From: Pratylenchus scribneri
Lineage: Eukaryota > Nematoda > Chromadorea > Rhabditida > Pratylenchidae
NCBI GenBank assembly: GCA_030063045.1
Contig: JAQSEB010000058.1
Location: forward strand, 1,612,001-1,676,000
Direction of reading: 5' to 3'
Length of the DNA: 64,000 nucleotides
Position numbers and translations under genes: made by a program. Shown here piece by piece: positions 39,216 to 51,747 of the stretch; the first letter of the stretch is position 1, and each line of letters begins with the position of its first letter. The notes below the pieces were generated by a model. The model worked only from the letters and a program-made list of their open reading frames with translations. It made no database searches and was not told where the DNA came from.

Positions 39216-41047
39216 ATGATAACAAATAATGAGGACGAAATCTCTTTTGAAAGCGATGACCATGATCCAGCTTCAAATGGCGGTGCGGCAGCTGGTTCCA
39301 TGTCAATAAATATGTCGGAAGATAATGTACGCTTTAAAAACACTATAAAATCACACAAAAATATATTTAGGGGCAAACGTGCAGAATTGTGGTCTGCCTG
39401 GGATTTAATTGTAAAATTAAGGAAAACACATTTTTAAAGGTAATTGGGGGCGTAGAACACGATTCTGAGCTCGGATTTTTGATATCTTACCATCTTGGTA
39501 AGATAATGCCAACTTTTACCATGAAAAAGCAAAGGGGGGACCAAGGGCATTTTTGGTGGAAATTTCTGTAGGGTCAAATTATAGCTCAATCAACGCAGCT
39601 CGTCGAGAGGAATCGAATGGTATCATTTTTATTTCATAATATTGCGTTTCGTTCAAGTTATAGGTCCAAATACCTTACCAAGACAAATATTTCTTTTGGC
39701 CATAATTTGCCAATAACTGTATATTAAATTATAAAAATGGTATCAATCGATTCCTCTCGATGAGCTGCGTTGATTGAGCTATTATTTGGCTATGTAAAAA
39801 ATTTTACCAAAAATGCCCTTGGTCCCCCCTTTGCTTTATCATGTTAAAAGTCGGCATTATCTTACCAAGATGGTAAGATATCAGAAATCCTAGCTCAGAT
39901 TCGTGTTTAGCGCCTAAAATAACCCCTAAAAACGTGTTCCCCTTATTTTCAAAACCAAAACCCGGCCAGACCACAATTCTGCACGTTTGCCTATTTAGGA
40001 CTTTGATGAAATCAACGAGAAATTACGTCAAATCGAACAAGAGGCTGAAAAAATTCGTGCAATGCAGAGTGAAGTGGAGAAACAATTTCAAGGGCCCACA
40101 TCGTCCACAGGAAGTCCCGGAGTTATTCCAAACCCTGTCTCAATCGAGGAAAAAATGCTAATTGATGGTCGATCAATCTATGTTGGCAATGTTCGTGATC
40201 GTGACAATCTCTGAAATGATAAATTAAAATTTTTTTTTAAGGTCGATTATAGTGCCACTCCTGATCAATTGGAAGAACATTTTCGTGGCTGTGGTTCAAT
40301 CGAGCGAGTAACAATTCTCACCGATAAATTTACTGGCCATCCAAAGGGGTAAATTCTTCGATTATCATTCTTCATTTTATTAATATGTAAATAAGAAATA
40401 TATATTGAAATTTACAGTTTTGCATACATTCAATTCGCGGATCCAGAAGGAATGCAAAATTCACTCTCATTAGGTGATTCACTCTTCCTCGGTCGCCAAA
40501 TCAAGGTTGTCCCAAAACGAACCAATCGTCCGGGAATTAGCAGCACCAATCGACCACCGCGTGGAAGCGGGCCCCGTGGACGTGCTCGTGTTGTAATCAA
40601 ATATATCTATCCCGGTCGTGGACGTGGACGTCCTCCAAGGTTAAAATAATTTAAAAATTTGAAAATAATTTTAAAAAACATGAAAACAATGGGTCTTTTT
40701 TAATAAATTTTTATAAACAATTTATATCCAATTTTTCGACACCACAAATTACTTTTGGTTGGTTTAATTTAGAATCTTTCCACTTCTCTCACAACATGGA
40801 TCAACTAACAATGTTTTTCAAGGAGGGCAAGGGCACACCCGCCTTGGTTGGACCAAGCCCAATAATAATGGTTTGCGCCTTTCTCACATATCATAAAAAA
40901 AGATTGAATAAAAAAACAAAAAAGAGCCTGAAAAAAATATTCAAAGGAAAAGGCCAAATTGTAAAAAATCAATTCCGTTTTTAAGTAATTTATACTAATT
41001 CGAATATTTCCACCAGAAGACGCGGAGCATTCTTCGCCCCATATTGA
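39216..41047 (+). CDS. pabp-2: Nuclear poly(A)-binding protein PABPN1
   Basis: Binds growing poly(A) tails, stimulates poly(A) polymerase and controls tail length in the nucleus. Exon 1 is acidic ([15 protein letters not shown]). The coiled-coil region follows ([20 protein letters not shown], then AMQSEVEKQ). The RRM reads [40 protein letters not shown] and [19 protein letters not shown], ending [17 protein letters not shown]. The C-terminus is Arg/Gly-rich. If the donor CCAAG|GTTAAA is used, the last exon (about 41017) adds RRGAFFAPY, close to the SPY-type end of PABPN1; if not, it stops at 40649. Intron 1 (from 39327) contains a 620-bp transposon whose target duplication copies the splice acceptor. 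Confidence 0.92.
39372..39991. mobile_element. 620-bp foldback element B, 8-bp TSD, at the PABPN1 exon 2 acceptor
   Basis: Sister of the element at 23353-23972: the same length, the same GGCAAACG tips, and shared blocks such as GGGACCAAGGGCATTTTTGG with more divergence. It is flanked by a perfect TATTTAGG (39364-39371 and 39992-39999). The right-hand copy contains the working acceptor TATTTAG|G of PABPN1 exon 2, so the insertion happened across the intron-exon border and duplicated the splice site. No ORF. Confidence 0.9.
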
Positions 41048-41989
41048 TCAAAGATGACTGAAGATGAATGGTTGATGAAATACAAACATCAAAATAAGGA
41101 AGGAAAAATTATTACTGTTTTGATTATTTAATTTAAAAACTTTGACCTTCCAAGTTCCAATACCTTTTGTTACCCTCTTATCTGTCGCCCCTAATCATCT
41201 ACTCTGACTACAAGTATTTAAAACTGAATATTTAATGTTCTTTATCTTTGGTTAAGATTTGCAACCATATTCCAATGGATGGATTATTTATTTTTGCAAT
41301 CTGAATAAACAATTTAAAACAATAAGCACAACAACAAATCATAATATAGATCTTATGAATGAAACAAATTAATATTTTTTTAAACATAATGGAAAATGGA
41401 TGATAGATTAATAAAAATATTTTCATTAAACAGATAAGGAAACTTAAAAATAATTTATCGCGGTATGAAAATGACACTAGTGATTTTCACATGATGTGCC
41501 TAAATTTAACATTTTTCTGATAAATTTAAGAAAAAAAAAGATATTAATGGCGGAAGCATGTACATATATTTATTTTTAATGACTATTTAAATTAAAAAAT
41601 AATATTCCATTTCTTCCTTCATCATCATCTTTGAATAATTTGCGCACAAATATCAATTCTAGTCAATTGAAAGAAGAATAAACACGTCTAGAAATGCCTT
41701 TGTAGTTGCCGTTAAAGGCAATCTGCTGTAGAAAATTACTCTCCTACAGCTGACCATGCCTTTCATATATCCCCTCTTATTTTTATACATTTTTCTCCAA
41801 ACGATCAAAAAACTCGTTACCTCTTTCACCATTCAGCAGCCAGCAGTTAAACCCACACAATGGTGACATTATTTGATACAAGCAATAGATCCGATCAAAG
41901 TTTCTCTAACATAAAATTAAACATTGGTTTACAAATTTTTTCAACAATTTTACCCAGAAATTATTCTATTAGCCTGTTTATTGTTTTAA

Positions 41990-42453
41990 TACCGTAAACC
42001 CATCTATTAATTAACCCCTCCCTAGAGAATCTTCGAAATTTAATATCCCTCCCCCTCTATTTGAAACCCCCTCTTTTTATAGCCCCCTCCAAAAAATATT
42101 TTTCAACTTTAATTTTTTAAAGAAAACATGTTTTGCATGATAAAAACATGTTGTTAATTGTAAAATCATGCTGTAAATAACACTGGAATTGCAAATACAT
42201 GTTTGAATTTCAAAAAGTATTCTAAAAATGTTTTGAATCGCAAAACGATATATAAAATTGTAAGAAAAGTTCTCTAAAACTCTAAATATTTGTTTTTGCA
42301 AAAAATGTTAAAAATTTAATTTAATTAATTTTATTTTCATCCATTTTCCCTCCCTGAAATTTAATATCCTCCTCCCTCTATTTGTAGCCCCCACCCCCTA
42401 GAGGGTCTTGGAAATTTAATATCCTCGGAGATATTAATAGAGGATTTACGGTA
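41990..42453. mobile_element. CCGTAAA-family inverted-repeat element, copy 2 (about 464 bp)
   Basis: TA-CCGTAAACCCATCTATTAAT on the left and ATTAATAGAGGATTTACGG-TA on the right. Subterminal repeats (GAAATTTAATATCC, CCCTCCCCCTCTATTTG) occur on both sides, so the terminal structure is compound. No ORF. Tips match the elements at 33869 and 47760. Confidence 0.7.
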
Positions 42454-43024
42454 TTTTTTTATGACTTAAAAGAGTAAAAGAATATAATCTTAATCCTAAT
42501 GTAAAATTTGGGTGCATCTGAAACAAAGGTTGAAGCCATCATATATTAAATTCTCAATTAAAAATAAGAATTTTGAAAATCCCTTTTGCTGCGTGAAAAA
42601 TGTAGCACTCTAATCTAAACGCCATCATTTGCTTTTGCAGCATACATTAAGCAGTTTAAAAAGGGAAAAAACAAAAAGCTGATTTGCTGCTGAGCTGATC
42701 CTCTAAATCCATCCAATTCACTCATTAAGTGTCCATTCCCCAAAATTTCTCAGCCACCTCAACCACAAAAAGATGGAGCATGCATTCCTCAATAAGGATC
42801 GAGAGAAATTTACAGCCGAAAAATTTTCCTTGTATAAAGAGATTTTTATTTCCTTTCCTTTTTCGACTAAAGTCATTTTTTACTTATAGAAATTAATTAA
42901 CTTTCCTTATTCACTAATCTGTGAGTACTTAATAACTTAAAATTATCAATACATTAGGAAGAATAAATATCTTTTTATTTCGAATTTATGATTTCAAAAG
43001 GTAAGATTTTCACGGCAGACAATT

Positions 43025-43310
43025 GGGAAAAGAATGGCCTATCAAAGGTAATAAAGCTGATGGATAATGTATAAGAGCATAAAATTGGCTAAAAATGACA
43101 TTAAACATGATTAATTTTGGATATTTCTTGAGTTATGGTCGTAGAACCGTTAGTTTAATTAAAATTGTATTTCTTGCCATTTTATAGCCATAACTCGAGA
43201 AATACCAACATTGGCAATTGATTTTGATATTATTTTAGCTAATTTTATGCTCTACTATATAATTTAAACAACAGCTTTATCGTCATGGACCATTCCATGT
43301 TCCATCCATC
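43025..43310. repeat. Imperfect inverted repeat (foldback, about 285 bp)
   Basis: Left-arm segments AGAGCATAAAATTGGCTAAAA and TTTCTTGAGTTATGG are answered by the complements of TTAGCTAATTTTATGCTCT and CCATAACTCGAGAAAT, and the outer ends AATGGCC/GGACCATTCC pair loosely. It looks like an old foldback element. I found no convincing target duplication. Confidence 0.5.
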
Positions 43311-45869
43311 CGTGATTTGGCGCGTCTCAGCAATAGGCTAGGCCTCATTTTTAAGGCGAGGAAAACTTTCCTTCCCCTTTTAATTAACAATCCAACCAAT
43401 CACTTTTGGTTACCCTTTTTAATTTTTAAACTTATTTTTCTCGATGAAATTATTTTTTCCACAATTCTATTCATCCAAATATAGTTGTCAATCATCCATA
43501 TCCATAATCCATATTATCGGCTCGGCTCAGCTCAAAATCACATTTCCCAAAGTGAAATAATTGTAATTGGTAGCTAATCAGAGAAAATATTAAGGAGATA
43601 ACGGAGTTAGGTGATGATTGATGACGAAAAGCGCAACCAATATTAACCGAGGGGGCAAGAAGAAGCCACCTTCCGCAACTTCGTTCCGGATTTGTCCTAA
43701 AAAATCAGCAAAAGATGCGCCCAGCAGCCAAATTGGAAATGGGAAAGCATTTCTGATGAACAAAGGGGGGCGAATTTTGGAGTCAGAGGAGGAAGGGGAT
43801 CGCCGCAAGGGTAATTTCTGTCCCTTCAAAATGCGCTGGAGCTAACTGCTCTTGCTCGGTTGGACGTCGCCACTCGCCAAAGTTTCTTCTATTCCCACTT
43901 TTACTCCAAGGATTTCGGCTGGCTCCAATTCTGGTCATTCAATTCACCAATCTCTCCTTTCCATTATGCTTCCTTTTTCTCCATTTATTTTCCCTTATTA
44001 GCAAACCCTCTTACCTCCCAAAACGACGAATGACCAAAACGACTGAATAGAATACTCACCAATAAGTAAAGAGTAAGCCGAGGGCAGTTTTCTTCTTAAA
44101 CAAATCTTTGCAAAAGCCTTTTGGCATTTTTTATCGAAAGACAAACAAAAACTTCTTTTCGGGGAAAACCAGTCTTCATTAGTCATCTCATCATCATCAT
44201 GATGATTATCTAAACATTAAAATTTCCTAATATTTTTGAGTGAGCACAAAAAATACACTGGATAAAACACATTCGCTTTCTTTTCTTAAATATTCCAAAT
44301 TTGTTGGCCATTTCCCCAGCGAATATATGTGAAAAAATAAATGCACGCAGGCAGCTAAAATAGAAAAAGAATTAGGATAAGAGATTTGGTGAAATCTTTG
44401 ATCCATTCACGCGGTGATCAATTTCACTGACAATTTGCAGAAAGTGGCAGGAAAATGGATATACGCGCCCAAAAGCTAAAACCATCAATTTAGTTTTAAC
44501 CCCATTACTCTCTACATATTTCCGGCACCATTTTCTCCGCTACTTAACATTCCAATACCTCTTTGTTTTGCACCGTCAATTAGGATTGGCTTTCTACTGC
44601 ATTCCAAAAATATCCGATAAACCATTGAACCTCGCTAAAATAATGCAAATTGTAATATCTTTTTTAGTAAAATCTTTTTATATAAGCTTATGCTGCAATG
44701 TGCAATATTTCTCTCCCATTTTCTATAAAGGCTATTCAATAGAAAAAGCAAAAAGAATATCAATTTTCTGTTTTGAAAATCAAAAATTATCATATTAATA
44801 TTGCGATGATTAAGGTTATAACAACACAACTTTCATTATCCACTTTCTCCTGTGCTGTTTATTTTTTATAGATAAGCTTATTCAGAAATTAATAAATAAA
44901 CCGGATCTTTATCGAAAAGGAAGCCAATTTCAAATTTATTGTACAATGCCACCTACTAAAAGAAATGTTCCCAATTCCCATCCGTTTCATTTAATTTCCC
45001 TTTTGACGATCTCTAGACGAATGATCATCAGATTCGGCGGCGGTGAAAAGAGCGAAATGGAGAGAAAAAAAAGAATTGAAACCTCTGAATTCCGGTTCAA
45101 GAAGATCTTTCGATTGGAAATGAATTCAAAGAATAGATTAAATTGACGAATTCCAATTAAAAATAAAACAATTTCTCAAACAAACAAATGTTTCTGACGG
45201 AAGCTTCTAAGCAATACTTTTTTATATCTATCCTCTTCTTTTCATCTTTAATTTTAATTTAAATACCTTTTTTAGTCCTTTCACCTTAAATTCCATATTT
45301 TTAAGATCGATTAATTTGCATAGGCTACATGTGAAATGAACTTAATTTTGCGCTTATGTTAGCGATTTAAAGGAAGGAAAAAAGCAAGTTGTTGATTTAA
45401 AGCGCAAGGTGAACTGGAATTTGGCGGCGATCTTCTTTTTCCATCTTACTTAATTCAAATCCAAATGCATTGCGCGGAAAAGGAGTTGATGAGGTGTATT
45501 TGAGCTAAAATTGTTGAATGTTGACGACCTTGAAAGGAGGCAAAAGTACAAGTCGAACAAGTCAGTGTTGAGCGATTGTAAATAAAATTTTCAACATTCA
45601 ATTATGGTTGTGGGTCATAGCAGGGTGCGCTAAAAAATTTTTCACAGAATAAATTTTGCATTTAAAACACATTTTCAATCCGTTATCATTATCAAATATA
45701 TGTATTTAGTATTTAATTATTTTTCTTTTACAGAGAGCAAAAGCCGATTTTGGCATTGGAGGATTTCATACACTTAATAATTTTTTATGGTACAATGGGA
45801 AATGGACTGACAAACGATTCAACAGATACAACAATCTACCATTCTTCTTAAAATCTATTAATCCAATTT

Positions 45870-48800
45870 ATGCAACATTCTTCAGCGTTTCATTGCCAAT
45901 GTGCAGTGGCAATTTTTTATCGTTTTACCGTTTCTTCTACGATTCAACAATTTTTCACTTACAAGATTTTCCGGGTGTTCTTTAGAATCTTCCTCATATT
46001 TCTTTGCCTTGGTGATTGGCATACAGCTTTGGCAGTAAATAAACTTTTTAAATATGAATTAATTTATGATTGAGAGCATATAACCCTTTTTATAATTCAT
46101 TTCGGAAAACTGTGTTCTTAAGACTCGAATAATAAATATTTGTAGATTGGCTGAATTCACACCAGTTATAAATATTAATTCTCAATTTTTTTTCAAATTT
46201 ATAATTTATTTTTATTTAAAAATTTCATATAGCAACAACATTTGCCTTCCGCGACGGTGCTGGATTCTGAAAAACAATCATCACAGCTCGGCAAGAATCA
46301 TCTAAATGGAATTAGAAGGCTTTCGATTGCATCTCAGGAAGATACATTGGAACACCGTCACCTTAGGCATATTCCTTCTCCAATGGAACCAATAAAAAGG
46401 CCACGAACTTTGAATAATCAAATGGTGATTAATGGAGGCGGAGAGCCAAGGCCACCAATAGCTCAACAATTACCGGTCTGTTCAATGGGATAATATTGAA
46501 TTGATTAATTTTAATTTTCAGAAGGTGCCATTGAAGGAAATACCCAGCCCTGTTTTAGAAGAAGTCAACGAACAGACAGTTTTTGATTTGAGTTCAGCAG
46601 AAGCCGAAGCATTAGCAAAAAAACTCTTACAAGTAATCTTAATTGATATTCTATGGTTGTTAATTGACTAAGGCTAAGATGTTTTGTTTATTTTTTTGCT
46701 CATCAGAGAAAGAAATGCACTTAGAATTTAGAAATACATTAGTACGTGCTGAAAATTAAATTGGAGATTAAGATTGAAATGAATCCTTTTCACTAAAAAT
46801 GATAATTTTACAGAATGCTGGCATAGAACAAGAATTAGCCTCAAGGAACGAACAACAACAAGCGACACATCAAAGAACATCATGGGAAAATAAAGAATCA
46901 TCTGCTGCTGATGAGAGGAAGAATAAATTGTCAAGACCTCCATTATCTTCTCCGCCGCTTCATTCAGAGGAAGATGATTCGAATTTGTTGGATGGAGAAG
47001 GCAGGAAAACGATGGAGAGAATTCGGTCAAGATGGCGTAAAATTGGACCATTGTTAAAAACAAATACTTCCTCCTTGATTCCACTTCGGCGACTTCGACT
47101 GGTCCTATATAAAATCATAATTTGATGAAATTTTTTATAGGTTCAGCATCGGCGCAAACTGCAAAAAGATTCGCGTCAAAGGCTTCAATCAAAAATATCT
47201 CTGCCATTGCCTTCTCCACCTACTCCTCAGCATGCAGCTACAGTAGAAAGGGCAACAAATGTGTCGAAATCTGCAGAAATAACAAAGAAGTCTCTCTTAC
47301 CACCAAATAGTATAACAAAGATTCCAATGGCCGCCCCAAGGGCACATCAGATGGCGGTAGGCTATTCTGCTGAACAACATCAAATAGCGAATGAATCTGG
47401 ACAACGCCAACAACAGCAAGAATTGGTCAAAGGCAAGTAAACTTAACTATTGTTAGCTTTTAGGTGCAAAAAAATTGAGGAATATAAATTGAAATATTTG
47501 TACAAATTCTATAATGTGTACAGGATTCTTTCATTCCATAAAATTAAATTTAAAGCCAATTCTTGTCAAATGCAAAATTTGACTAGCGAAAAAAATTGTA
47601 TATTTCATTCCATCAGCAGCAGTTGATTTTTCATTATTACAAGGAGAATAAACTTCTCATGAGTGATTCAAAAATTAATAGCGGTTTACGCATTATCTCA
47701 AAAAATGCAAAATTATTTAACCATTTACTTTAAAGAGAATATAAAATAGAAACGGAAATTACCGTAAATGCTCTTTTAATTCCCCACCTGCAGAGCTGAT
47801 TACGACTCCGACTCCGGCTCCGACTCCAACTCCGACTCCGCTCCGAAGCTGGAGTCGGATTCGGAGTCGAAAATTGAAAAGGTCGGAGTCGGAGCTGGAG
47901 TCAAAATTTTCAAAGGTCGGAGTTGGGAGACGGAGTCAAAAATTTTGAGCGACTCCGGACTCCGGTCGACTCCGGATTTTTATTTAAAATAATTGTATTT
48001 TTTACGGAATTTTTAAAAAAATTTCCCTTTTCAATTTTTTTAAAATTAATTTTTTTTGTTTTATTTTGACTAAAATTGAAATTTTCGTATGGAAATTATA
48101 TCATTTTCGAAAATCGATGTTAATTTTACACAAAAATGCCTCGGAGCCAAATCGAAATTACTTAAAAGAAATTTCTTCGGAGTCAAACTCCGGAGTCGGA
48201 GTCGAGCTTTAGAACGACTCCGGAGTTGGAGTCGAAGTCGGAGTCAAAAATTGGAAACCCAGGAGTCCGGAGTCGGAGCTAAATTTTTGAAAGGTCGGAG
48301 TCCGGAGTCGGAATCAAGATTTATGAAAAGCACAGCTCTGTTCCTCACTCTCCAATAATTCCGCATTCTCTAATAAAATAATTCCCCACACTTTGGGAAG
48401 GTTGAAAAATAATTCCCCATGGGGAATTAAAAGAGCATTTACGGTAGTTTGATTTTTATGAGAGAAATAATTTGTTCAATACACTTACAAAAAAAAGAAT
48501 GAAGAAAAAACATAGAAAATAGAATTGGGTAAAACAAAAAAAAATCAAAATTGTATAATTGATTGTAAATAAAATGTTGATATCATTTCAATATTGAATT
48601 AACAAAATGGGCATTTCTAGAGATTCAAAAACCCCGGCAACAATTGAATAAACAGCATCCAAAAGATTGGGAACCAGCCGAACGAATGCTTCGTCATCGG
48701 CATCGAATCCGATTTGAACAACAACAACATAGAAAACGGCAAAGAAGACCACCAATTTTCAATGGACCCCTTTTGAGCGGTGTAGTTGAAAATGGCGCAT

Positions 48801-51204
48801 CATCTAATGGGCAACAAAGACAATATGGTTTAAAAACGGAGCTAAGAGAGGGTCAACAAGGGAATCGATTGGAGGAATTATTGGCTGAAGAAGAACAACT
48901 GACAAAACCGGAAGATTCTATTGGCACCAAATCAACAGAACCACATAATAATCGGCGACGTTTCCGACTTGTGCCAAACAAAGTGATATTCCGACCTCGG
49001 CTAAAAATTCGTCGTCCCCCTGGTCATCCAGAATCGGTTGGAGCCACAGTTGCCCGTGGAACTGATCAACAAATAGGTGGACAACAACCAATTGCGATAC
49101 CCTTCTTAAGCACCTTCCAATCAGCATCAGATTCTGTTATCCAGCCCGTAATTTTATATGATTCATTCAACTTAATCTAAAATAGATCCCCATTCCACCT
49201 GCATTGGAAGAGCCACCACTGCGTATTGCATCTCCTCCTCCTTCCATGACAGCAACAATTGAGCCAATAGCAACTTTGCCACCACCATCTCCTCCAACAT
49301 CAATTCCTCCTTCAATTCAGCCTTTGCCGGCACTGGAAATTGGTTCAATTGGGGAGCAACCGCCACAGAATATTCAAGGTGGTCCGCCAACAATGTCTTC
49401 ACGTACGTGAACCTGTTTATGGAAAATTGGGTAAAAAGAAATTTTTAGCTGAAACTACCACAACTACGACAAAAGTCCCGAATTCAACACAACCTGCACC
49501 TGCTGGAAATGTAGGAACCGATGTTCTTCTATTGGGAGAATCAGCAGCAGGCAGTGGATTGATAGGCAATTCGCCTGAAACCGATATTTTTCCACCGGGA
49601 TTCTCTGACGGTTCAGGTTTCATAGGAGGTGCTGGCGGAGGCGATAACGGACTTGCATTTGGAGCAGAAGTGAATTTGAAAAAAGATGAATTTGGTGATA
49701 ATTTTTCAAATTCAGTTGGGAACACCGCCACCCGGTTTCAAGGAGGCATTCGGGCTAAATGGTTTTGAAACTAGCATTGGCTCATTTGGAGCAGAAACGA
49801 CAACAACATTTTTTAGCTCAACAACAATTACTCAACCGAGCACCATTTCTACCACACAAATGCAAACAACAACCCAATTATTGACAACGACATCCACACC
49901 AATGCCACCTCCTACAACAACAATCCCAATAATAACTTCACCAGCTCCATCACCACGCGTTGAAGAAGTGTTCATTATTCCAGAAAATTCTGGTTTAAGG
50001 CCTGTTTCTCCACCCAAGGAATTTCAGGGAAGCGGAGGTTTTGGAAGTCATGGGACAGTTGTGAGCAGCAGTGGCGGTGGTGGAAATGGATTTGGAGGAG
50101 GTGATTGGAAAAGCAAAAATAAACAATCATCAATTCATAACGAAAATTTTAAGGCGGTGGACGTCTGGAGCCTCCTCCACCTAATGCTCAAGTGGAGCCA
50201 CCACAACAACCTTTAAAACCAGAGGACTTTTTCACGGGTGAATCCGCATTACAACCAAATAAATGGGGACCGGAGGGCGATGGCTATGGCCCATCAGTGT
50301 TGCCGGGGGCGCCTATCCCACCAGCTCCAGCTGGTCCAGCTATTGGCGTTGGAGGGGCAGCTGCTGGAATTCCTCTCCCTCCATTCAGGCCTTTACCAAA
50401 TGCAATTGGTGGTGGGGCAGCTGCACCCGAACAACCTGTGGAAAATGAGGCTACAACGGTGAATAAAATTAGGATTATTTATGGGAATTTGACCATGAAA
50501 AATGAAAATATAACCGGAAATAAATGTATGTAATTTTTTATTGAGACAAATCAGAAGAAATAAAAAAATAGAAAATACTCCACAGATTCCCAGAAATCAC
50601 ACAGAGTCCCTATTTAATAATTTTAGGTGAAACCATCAGCCCTTTTGAACTTTCTAAATAAAGCGGACGAAGGTTTTAATCAAGTGATAACGCATTTTGA
50701 AAGAGGAACTCCGCTGGAAGCAGGTTTTTTTTTCTTTTTTTATTGGATTCAAAAATGATTTTTCTTTGTTTTTTAGCTGCCATTGACATTATGGAAGTGA
50801 GTGGTTGGGAATTGGGATGAGACTGTATTGTTTTTTTATTTAATAGGTCGCACTCGGAAGTCAAAAATTAGACAGCCAAGCAAAATTGCTTAGTCATGTG
50901 GACCGTGCAATTGGCTTGGATAATTTGCAACGCCTTCAGCGTTGGGCCAATACTGGAGGCGCATTCGATTTAATCAAAGAACAGGTACTGTAAAAAAATT
51001 TTATTTAACTCCATTTAAAATAGAGAAAAGTAAAATTTTCAGGAATGCTCAAATTAAATAAATTTTCTTGTTTTTCAGTTCGCTAAAATTGCCAAGAATT
51101 ATAAGCCACCACCGGAAACAGCCAATCTTTTTACCGTTCCACCTCAACTCGAATATCTGTTTCAACCAGGTTCATCATCAGGCAAGAGGCGAAAAAGAAG
51201 ATGA
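45870..51204 (+). CDS. Large, probably secreted low-complexity protein, family unknown
   Basis: About fifteen exons join in consistent phase. The first exon (45870-46034) ends in a hydrophobic stretch, RIFLIFLCLGDWHTALA, joined to QQHLPSATVL, which looks like a signal peptide with cleavage after ALA; its N-region from the Met at 45870 is long, so the start is uncertain. Next come basic and Gln-rich exons (QRLQSKISLPLP, HRHRIRFEQQQHRKRQRRPP), a Pro/Thr-rich part (TTTTTTKVPN, TTQLLTTTSTPMPPPTTT) and a Gly/Pro-rich part. The C-terminal domain appears ordered: VKPSALLNFLNKADEGFNQV, HVDRAIGLDNLQRLQRWANT and GGAFDLIKEQFAKIAKNYKP, ending GSSSGKRRKRR. The intron 47433-48620 starts with GC and contains a transposon. 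It resembles extracellular matrix or cuticle-associated proteins in composition only. Confidence 0.65.
47760..48446. mobile_element. CCGTAAA-family inverted-repeat element, copy 3, filled with a GACTCC array
   Basis: Ends are TA-CCGTAAATGCTCTTTTAATT and the exact complement before TA; about 25 bases pair. The interior (about 47808-47975 and 48178-48330) is built of GACTCC/GGAGTC units, such as GACTCCGGAGTCGGAGTCG, running in both directions around an AT-rich centre. It lies within an intron of the secreted-protein gene. Confidence 0.75.
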
Positions 51205-51747
51205 TGACATTTTAAAAGAAACAAAGAAAAAACAATTGACCAAAAATGATGCTCAATATTAAACCAAAAATTAACCCAATTTTAAGTGCAACACTTTCGT
51301 ATTTAAAGCCATTAAAAATACAAAATCTACCCAATTCTCATTTCAACATTTTCATTACCAATTTAGATGGATTGAAATTGTAAAAGCAATAAAAAAATTT
51401 ATAAATTAATTTATCATCATTTTTTGATTTTCTTGATTAACACTCATTTTCGCATGTAATTCATTTGTGGGAGTAAAAAATGCAAATGAAAAAAGAAGGA
51501 AATTGCCCAAGGAATGTGCAGGACAGACAATCAAATTTCAAATGATAAATGAAGAATGTAGAAAGGTTAATTTAATTTAATATTATAATGGAAGAGGATT
51601 GACGATTGAGGGAAGGAAGAGTAAATCATTAATCTATGAAAATCAGGGATTTGGGAAGAAATATTGTATTTCGTTGTGAATAATTTAGCTCTTTGTTCGG
51701 GAAAAAAGATTGTTCTGCTGAATTTGGCAGAATTCCTGGCGACTTGT
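51205..51747. other. Gap between convergent genes
   Basis: Contains the 3' UTR of the secreted-protein gene (AATAAAAAAATT near 51390) and of the acetyltransferase. No ORF beyond chance; no repeat recognised. Confidence 0.45.

Larger units (their letters stand above)
41048..45869. other. 4.8-kb gene-free stretch with two inverted-repeat elements
   Basis: No recognisable exon. It contains a TA-flanked CCGTAAA element (41990-42453) and an imperfect inverted repeat (about 43025-43310). An ORF at 43618-43845 is Lys/Arg-rich but overlaps an equally long antisense ORF and has no splice partners. The last 150 nt (45735-45869) are an open reading frame after a good acceptor (TTTTACAG) and may be 5' sequence of the next gene. 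Confidence 0.4.

Noticed and set aside
43590..43845. Overlapping ORFs on both strands, the plus one Lys/Arg-rich
   Set aside because: Two long antisense ORFs in the same place usually reflect a locally GC-richer patch. No family resemblance.
48089..48358. Arg/Ser-rich ORF resembling an SR protein
   Set aside because: It is a translation of the GACTCC/GGAGTC array inside a transposon.
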